A stretch of DNA of 17,795 nucleotides from an uncultured Odoribacter sp. GTDB lineage: Bacteria; Bacteroidota; Bacteroidia; Bacteroidales; Marinifilaceae. The position numbers and the translations under genes are program-made. The notes under the pieces are model-generated. The model had not been told where the DNA came from, searched no databases, and was given only the letters and a program-made list of their open reading frames with translations. Position 1 is the stretch's first letter. The number at the start of each line of letters is the position of its first letter. Below are positions 15,001 to 17,795 of the stretch, piece by piece. Location of the stretch: NCBI GenBank assembly GCA_947176455.1, contig CAMWQQ010000014.1, positions 1 to 17,795 on the forward strand, read 5' to 3'.

Positions 15001-15382
15001 GTATCGGGAATTGGACAACATCAGCGATGAGTCCGGACTGGAGCGGTTCGCCTCCAAGCTGACCGACCGTTTCGGAACGTTGCCGTCGCAGGTTGAGGGA
15101 TTGCTGGAAATCGTGCGGTCGAGGAGGTATTGTATGGAGTTGGGAATAGAGCGGTTGTTGGTGAAGAACGGCAAGATGATAGTTTATTTTGTCGGCGAAC
15201 AGACTTCGCCGTTCTATCGTTCTGCCGTTTTTGCCGCCATTCTGAAATTCGTGCAACAGCAGAGCCTGCCTTGTCGTTTCAGCGAGAAGAACGGCAAGTT
15301 GTCCTTGATTTTTACCGAGGTGACCAATGTCATGAAAATGGCGAGGTATGTCCGACAGATGTGGGAGAAAGTGAGGGGTTAG
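12083..15382 (+). CDS. mfd: Transcription-repair coupling factor Mfd
   Basis: This 1099-residue cytoplasmic SF2 translocase removes RNA polymerase stalled at DNA lesions and recruits UvrA. In order it has a UvrB-like N-terminal module (EPGQFSIRGSIVDIYSF at about 173-189); the CarD-like RNA-polymerase interaction domain (YVVHVDHGIGRFGG, about 422-435); and the RecG-like motor with Walker A GDVGFGKTE (568-576), DEEQ box (669-672), TATPIPRTL and, further on, the translocation-in-repair region with QLRGRVGRS. A C-terminal TRCF domain follows. No ATG lies near the expected N-terminus. The frame is open from a TTG at 12026, but that precedes the -7 element, so the TTG at 12083 (LNTKDLLQKYL, Met-initiated) fits both the promoter and the usual family start. 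Length is normal and all motor motifs are intact. Confidence 0.95.
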   Translation: MNTKDLLQKYLSAGVIGKLTSRLTSGGDRKYKLVNNAGSVTALLVGAMRTTRPGFRVVVLNDREEAAYFYNDLVAVADEQKTAFLPSSYRRMIKEEEKDNDSVLVRTEVLNNISNGLVDTLVTFPEALAEKVVDRSVLADMSMIVRQGDKLSISFVENLLVEYGFERNDFVYEPGQFSIRGSIVDIYSFAEELPVRIDFFGDEVDSVRFFDVETQLSDRRVEQVSIVPDLSRTSETGAHTDLFSYFGEKPVWWVKNGMFLHDKVKALYAEAGDGLMTSEEVLMSYVDACPVVEWGPDLYFRGETVDVGCEVQPPTNKHFDLLAETLQSRQANGYQLCICSGNEMQIQRIRDIFKDKGYRIDFTWLEGVIHEGFADTNEKICVYTEHQIFDRYHKYRLQTTRIRQGREAITLGELQSLHPGDYVVHVDHGIGRFGGLVKLNNDGKEQEVIRLVYKNNSELYVGLHSLHKISKYKGKDGVPPVVNKLGGDAWNRLKQKTKSRVKDIARELIALYARRKSEVAFAFSKDSYLQQEMEASFMYDETPDQMKAIEAVKVDMEQPRVMDRLVCGDVGFGKTEVAIRAAFKAVADSKQVAVLVPTTVLAYQHYHTFSQRLEGMPCRIEYISRMKKSGDIKKILQELKEGKVDIVIGTHRLTSKDVEFKDLGLLIIDEEQKFGVGVKEKLKQMKLNVDTLTMTATPIPRTLQFSLMGARDMSIIRTPPPNRYPIVTELHRFDEQLIKEVILYELSRNGQVFFIHNRVETIRDIQGMLQRVIPQIKTCVAHGQMSGEELERVMHDFVRGDYDVLIATTIIESGLDIPNANTMIINQAQNYGLSDLHQLRGRVGRSNKKAFCYLLTPPLDVVNPDARRRLKAIEDFSGLGSGFNIAMQDLDIRGAGNILGAEQSGFIAEIGYETYQRILNEALLELREEEFPEAMTEQAEQRQEFVAECVIESDFEVLIPDTYVENISERVRLYRELDNISDESGLERFASKLTDRFGTLPSQVEGLLEIVRSRRYCMELGIERLLVKNGKMIVYFVGEQTSPFYRSAVFAAILKFVQQQSLPCRFSEKNGKLSLIFTEVTNVMKMARYVRQMWEKVRG

Positions 15383-15415
15383 GAGGTATAGGTTAATTTT
15401 AAAATATGCTGGTCG

Positions 15416-16147
15416 ATGAATGTGGTCGTTGATGCGGGAAATACCCGAATGAAATATGCCTTTTTTGACGAGGACTGTTTTGTGGAAGCCCGCTATTGTG
15501 CGGACGGGATAGAGCAGGAGATTGTGAAACGGAAAAATGCAGGGCACCGGATTCATTTGTTGCTTTCGGGTAGTGGCAGGATTCCGGAGGAAGTGCGTTT
15601 GCCGTTGCTGGCGGTGGCGGATGCCTTTTGGGAAGCTTCTCCCGATATGAACTTGCCTTTGAAAATCGGATATGCTACTCCCGGTTCTTTGGGATTTGAT
15701 CGGATTGCCGTTTGCACGGGAGCGATGAAATTGTTTCCGGGTCATCCTTTGCTGGTCATTGATTCGGGCACCTGCATTACTTTCAATTATGTGGATGCGT
15801 CCGGCGTTTTCCTGGGTGGAAATATCTCTCCGGGGCTGGAATTGCGTTTCAAGAGCCTCCACCAACATACCGCCCGGTTGCCATTGGTCGCACCCGAAAG
15901 GGAATACGGTGGCATGGGCACGACGACGGAAGAGGCTATCCGCAACGGGGTTATGGATGGCATGCTTTTTGAAGTGGAAAGTTATATCCGGCGTTTCCGA
16001 GAAAGAGAACGGGAGGCGAAAATCGTCATCACCGGCGGGAATGCCCGTTTCCTGGAAAATCATCTGACAGAGGATGCCCGGTTTTGCGATATACTCGGTT
16101 TCATAGGGTTAAATGAAATACTGCAATATGCTAAAAAGTGCGACTAA
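15416..16147 (+). CDS. coaX: Type III pantothenate kinase CoaX
   Basis: This 243-residue cytoplasmic enzyme phosphorylates pantothenate, the first step of CoA synthesis. It is an ASKHA-fold kinase with the phosphate loop DAGNTRMKYA (6-15), PGSLGFDRIA (89-98), the catalytic aspartate in DSGTCITFN (116-124), GGNISPGLELRF (134-145) and TGGNARFL near the C-terminus. The length is typical of type III enzymes. It starts 33 bases after mfd and is probably in the same transcript or has a weak promoter of its own (TAATTTTA at 15394-15401 is a 7/8 match). AGGAGG sits on the mfd stop, 29 bases from the ATG, too far to serve as its Shine-Dalgarno; a stop codon at 15389-15391 in this frame rules out an upstream start. 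Confidence 0.94.
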   Translation: MNVVVDAGNTRMKYAFFDEDCFVEARYCADGIEQEIVKRKNAGHRIHLLLSGSGRIPEEVRLPLLAVADAFWEASPDMNLPLKIGYATPGSLGFDRIAVCTGAMKLFPGHPLLVIDSGTCITFNYVDASGVFLGGNISPGLELRFKSLHQHTARLPLVAPEREYGGMGTTTEEAIRNGVMDGMLFEVESYIRRFREREREAKIVITGGNARFLENHLTEDARFCDILGFIGLNEILQYAKKCD

Positions 16148-16193
16148 TTATTAAAATCTTTGTCGCGGGCTGTGTATTTAGAAAAAATAATAA

Positions 16194-16201
16194 TATTTTT
16201 G
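16194..16201 (+). promoter_or_regulatory. Candidate Bacteroidota -7 element (TATTTTTG) for the TPR gene
   Basis: TATTTTTG matches TAnnTTTG within the 122-base coaX-TPR gap; the predicted start near 16208 would give a leader of about 60 bases. There is no clear TTTG at the -33 distance, and the region is AT-rich, so a chance match is possible. Confidence 0.4.
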
Positions 16202-16269
16202 TCGAAAAGAGAGTTTGGACTAGCTTGTTGTGATACGCTTAATATATCAAGACTATAAATATTGAAATC

Positions 16270-17595
16270 ATGAAAAAAATTGTTGTTCTGGTGTTGGGTA
16301 TTTGTCTTGGAGGAGGGATTGCAAACGCCCAAAGTTTAACTTCCAAATATGGTTTGGATAGTGTGCAGACGCTTACGAATGCTTCTATTTATACGGAATT
16401 TGTAAAACAGAAAAATTATACGGAGGCGTTGCCGGCATGGAGATATGTTTTTCTCAATGCTCCGGTGTTTCAGTTGAACACGTATGTGCGAGGTGAGGAG
16501 ATCATTTCCAACATTTACGCGAAGACCAAGAATCCGGCTTATCTGGATACCTTGATGATGGTTTACGACCAATGGATCAAGTATTTCGGCAAACATCCCC
16601 GGCTGGGTGAAGGTTATGCCTTGGGAAAGAAAGGAAATTCTTTGTTGAAATTCGGCGCCAATGATGCCGAAACGAAGAAACAGGCATACGGTTATCTTGC
16701 GAAGTCAGTGGAGTTGGCTGGGGACAATTCGCATCCGGTTACCGTGCAGTCCATGTTCTTCGTTGCCGGAGATTTGTTCAAAGGCGGGGAAATCTCCAAG
16801 GAGGATTACATCAATGTTTATATGAACGTGGCGAAGTTCATCGAACGTGGTTTGAAAGACCCCAAGAAAACGGAAACATTCCAGACGATGAAGACCAACG
16901 TCAACAATCTGTTTTTCGGTTCCGGTGCCGCTGATTGCGAAACCTTGGATCGTTTGCTGACGGAGAAATACCAGGCGGATCCGGACAATATCGAGAACTT
17001 GAAGTCCATTTCCTCCTTGTTGCGCCGGAACGAGTGTGCGCATCTGGGGCTGTTTGCGACGGTTGCGGAAAAGATATACGGTTTGGATCCGGATGCTGAA
17101 GCCGCTTATTCTTTGGCCAACATGTTCCTGAAACGTCAGGATTACGAAAAGACCGAAATCTACCTGAAAGAGGCCATCAATAAGTCGACCGTAAAGGAAG
17201 ACAAGGCAGATTATCACATGCGAATGGCGCAGTTGAAACTGGTGCAGAAACAGCTTCCGGTAGCGAAGACCAATATCTTGGAAGCGCTGAAGATGAAGCC
17301 GGACAACGGAGCCGCTTATCTGTTGCTGGGAAAGACTTATGCGGCATACGCATCTAAGTACGGAGAGGATAATTTTGACCATGCTTCCGTTTATTGGGTG
17401 GTTGTGGACAAGCTCCAGAAAGCAAAACAGGTCGATCCTTCCGTAGCGGAAGAGGCTAACAGTTTGATTAAGACGTACAGTCTTCACTTCCCTTCCAAGG
17501 AGGATGCTTTCTTCCGGAGTATCGTGGACGGTACGACGGTTAAAATCGGGGACTGGATCAATGAAACGACGAAAGCCCGTTTTACGAACAGGTAA
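16270..17595 (+). CDS. Secreted tetratricopeptide-repeat protein
   Basis: This 441-residue protein begins with a clear Sec signal peptide (MKKIVVLVLGICLGGGIANA, cleavage expected after Ala20, leaving QSLTSKYG), so it is likely periplasmic. The mature protein is helical, with TPR-like units most evident at about 276-305 (AYSLANMFLKRQDYEKTEIY), 313-344 and 346-390. An N-terminal ALPAWRYVFLNAP segment (53-65) is typical of a Bacteroidales TPR family. No enzymatic motif is present; it is probably a protein-binding scaffold in the envelope. Position between coaX and lptC, with lptC starting nine bases after its stop, suggests a link to envelope or LPS transport, but its partner is unknown. The codon choice and base composition look somewhat AT-richer than in the mfd region. 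Confidence 0.87.
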   Translation: MKKIVVLVLGICLGGGIANAQSLTSKYGLDSVQTLTNASIYTEFVKQKNYTEALPAWRYVFLNAPVFQLNTYVRGEEIISNIYAKTKNPAYLDTLMMVYDQWIKYFGKHPRLGEGYALGKKGNSLLKFGANDAETKKQAYGYLAKSVELAGDNSHPVTVQSMFFVAGDLFKGGEISKEDYINVYMNVAKFIERGLKDPKKTETFQTMKTNVNNLFFGSGAADCETLDRLLTEKYQADPDNIENLKSISSLLRRNECAHLGLFATVAEKIYGLDPDAEAAYSLANMFLKRQDYEKTEIYLKEAINKSTVKEDKADYHMRMAQLKLVQKQLPVAKTNILEALKMKPDNGAAYLLLGKTYAAYASKYGEDNFDHASVYWVVVDKLQKAKQVDPSVAEEANSLIKTYSLHFPSKEDAFFRSIVDGTTVKIGDWINETTKARFTNR

Positions 17596-17604
17596 CCAAT
17601 TTGC

Positions 17605-17795
17605 ATGAGGTCGATTTTGTTCCGAATATCTTTGAGAGGCATTACTGTTCTGCTGGGAGCAGTAATGCTTTTGTCTTGTAAAAACGACGAGCGGGAAGTG
17701 AACGCCTTGGCGGATGTCGAGGTGCGTCCGGAGATGGTAGGGTATGATTTGGAATTGATTTATTCCGATTCCGCGCGGATAAAATACAAGGTGAT
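17605..17795 (+). CDS. lptC: LPS export ABC transporter periplasmic protein LptC (partial, 5' end)
   Basis: Only the first 63 codons lie in the window and the frame is open to the edge. The start gives MRSILFRISLRGITVLLGAV and then MLLSC, a lipoprotein signal with a lipobox ending at Cys25. The mature part contains VEVRPEMVGYDLELIYSDSA, closely resembling the beta-strand opening of Bacteroidota LptC (the '..l.lvySDsg.ik' pattern). LptC is the bitopic or lipid-anchored bridge passing LPS from LptB2FG to LptA. It starts nine bases after the TPR gene and so is in the same operon. A perfect 9-bp inverted repeat (17639-17647 / 17660-17668) lies in the signal-peptide codons. Confidence is limited by the short visible length. 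Confidence 0.75.
   Translation, partial: MRSILFRISLRGITVLLGAVMLLSCKNDEREVNALADVEVRPEMVGYDLELIYSDSARIKYKV

Noticed and set aside
15406..15432. Eight-codon ORF (ATG 15406 to TGA 15432) overlapping the coaX start, a possible leader peptide
   Set aside because: AGGAGG is 18 bases from this ATG, the peptide has no regulatory codon run, and short chance ORFs of this size are common.

Overview
The window looks like a chromosomal segment from a member of the Bacteroidales (Bacteroidota). Evidence: a fused MurF-alanine racemase gene, which is characteristic of this phylum; several gene starts preceded by the Bacteroidota -7 promoter element TAnnTTTG rather than a sigma70-type box; weak or absent Shine-Dalgarno sequences; and Bacteroidales-type families (DUF4922, the coaX / secreted TPR / lptC order). 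By eye the GC content is moderate and higher than in typical Bacteroides; genus and species cannot be fixed from the sequence. No rRNA, tRNA, IS element, prophage or CRISPR array was seen.

Layout. (1) 1-5368 is a divergent housekeeping block. murF-alr and cls run leftward and prmC and recX run rightward from a 23-bp gap between the cls and prmC start codons. The two outer 3' ends carry the same 9-bp tandem repeat (GTTYATAAA) in mirror-image orientation. (2) 5369-5675 has no gene; it holds a palindromic block built from roughly 11-bp units and then a good promoter for the next gene. (3) 5676-6623 encodes an Rpn/PD-(D/E)XK nuclease of the recombination-promoting nuclease/transposase family with a low-complexity xEGR tail and a possible internal start. 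(4) 6747-11657 is a tight four-gene operon: a GT2 glycosyltransferase with an inactive-looking N-terminal half domain, a HIT/Ap4A-phosphorylase-like DUF4922 protein, a SpoIID/LytB protein without a visible signal peptide, and an AmpG-like permease. (5) 11658-12082 is noncoding and ends in a very strong hairpin terminator and the mfd promoter. (6) 12083-17795 carries mfd (TTG start), coaX, a secreted TPR protein and the start of lptC, which runs off the window.

How the genes fit together. Envelope biogenesis dominates: MurF-Alr makes D-Ala and the MurNAc-pentapeptide precursor, Cls makes cardiolipin, SpoIID and the AmpG-like permease point to peptidoglycan turnover, and LptC belongs to LPS export. 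The rest is information processing (PrmC for release-factor methylation, RecX for RecA control, Mfd for transcription-coupled repair) and CoA synthesis (CoaX). The best candidate for an undescribed system is the 6747-11657 operon, where an uncharacterised nucleotidyl-transfer enzyme and an unusual glycosyltransferase are translationally coupled to a peptidoglycan-active protein and a muropeptide-type transporter. The second is the Rpn gene with its possible gene-within-gene product and the structured element just upstream of its promoter.
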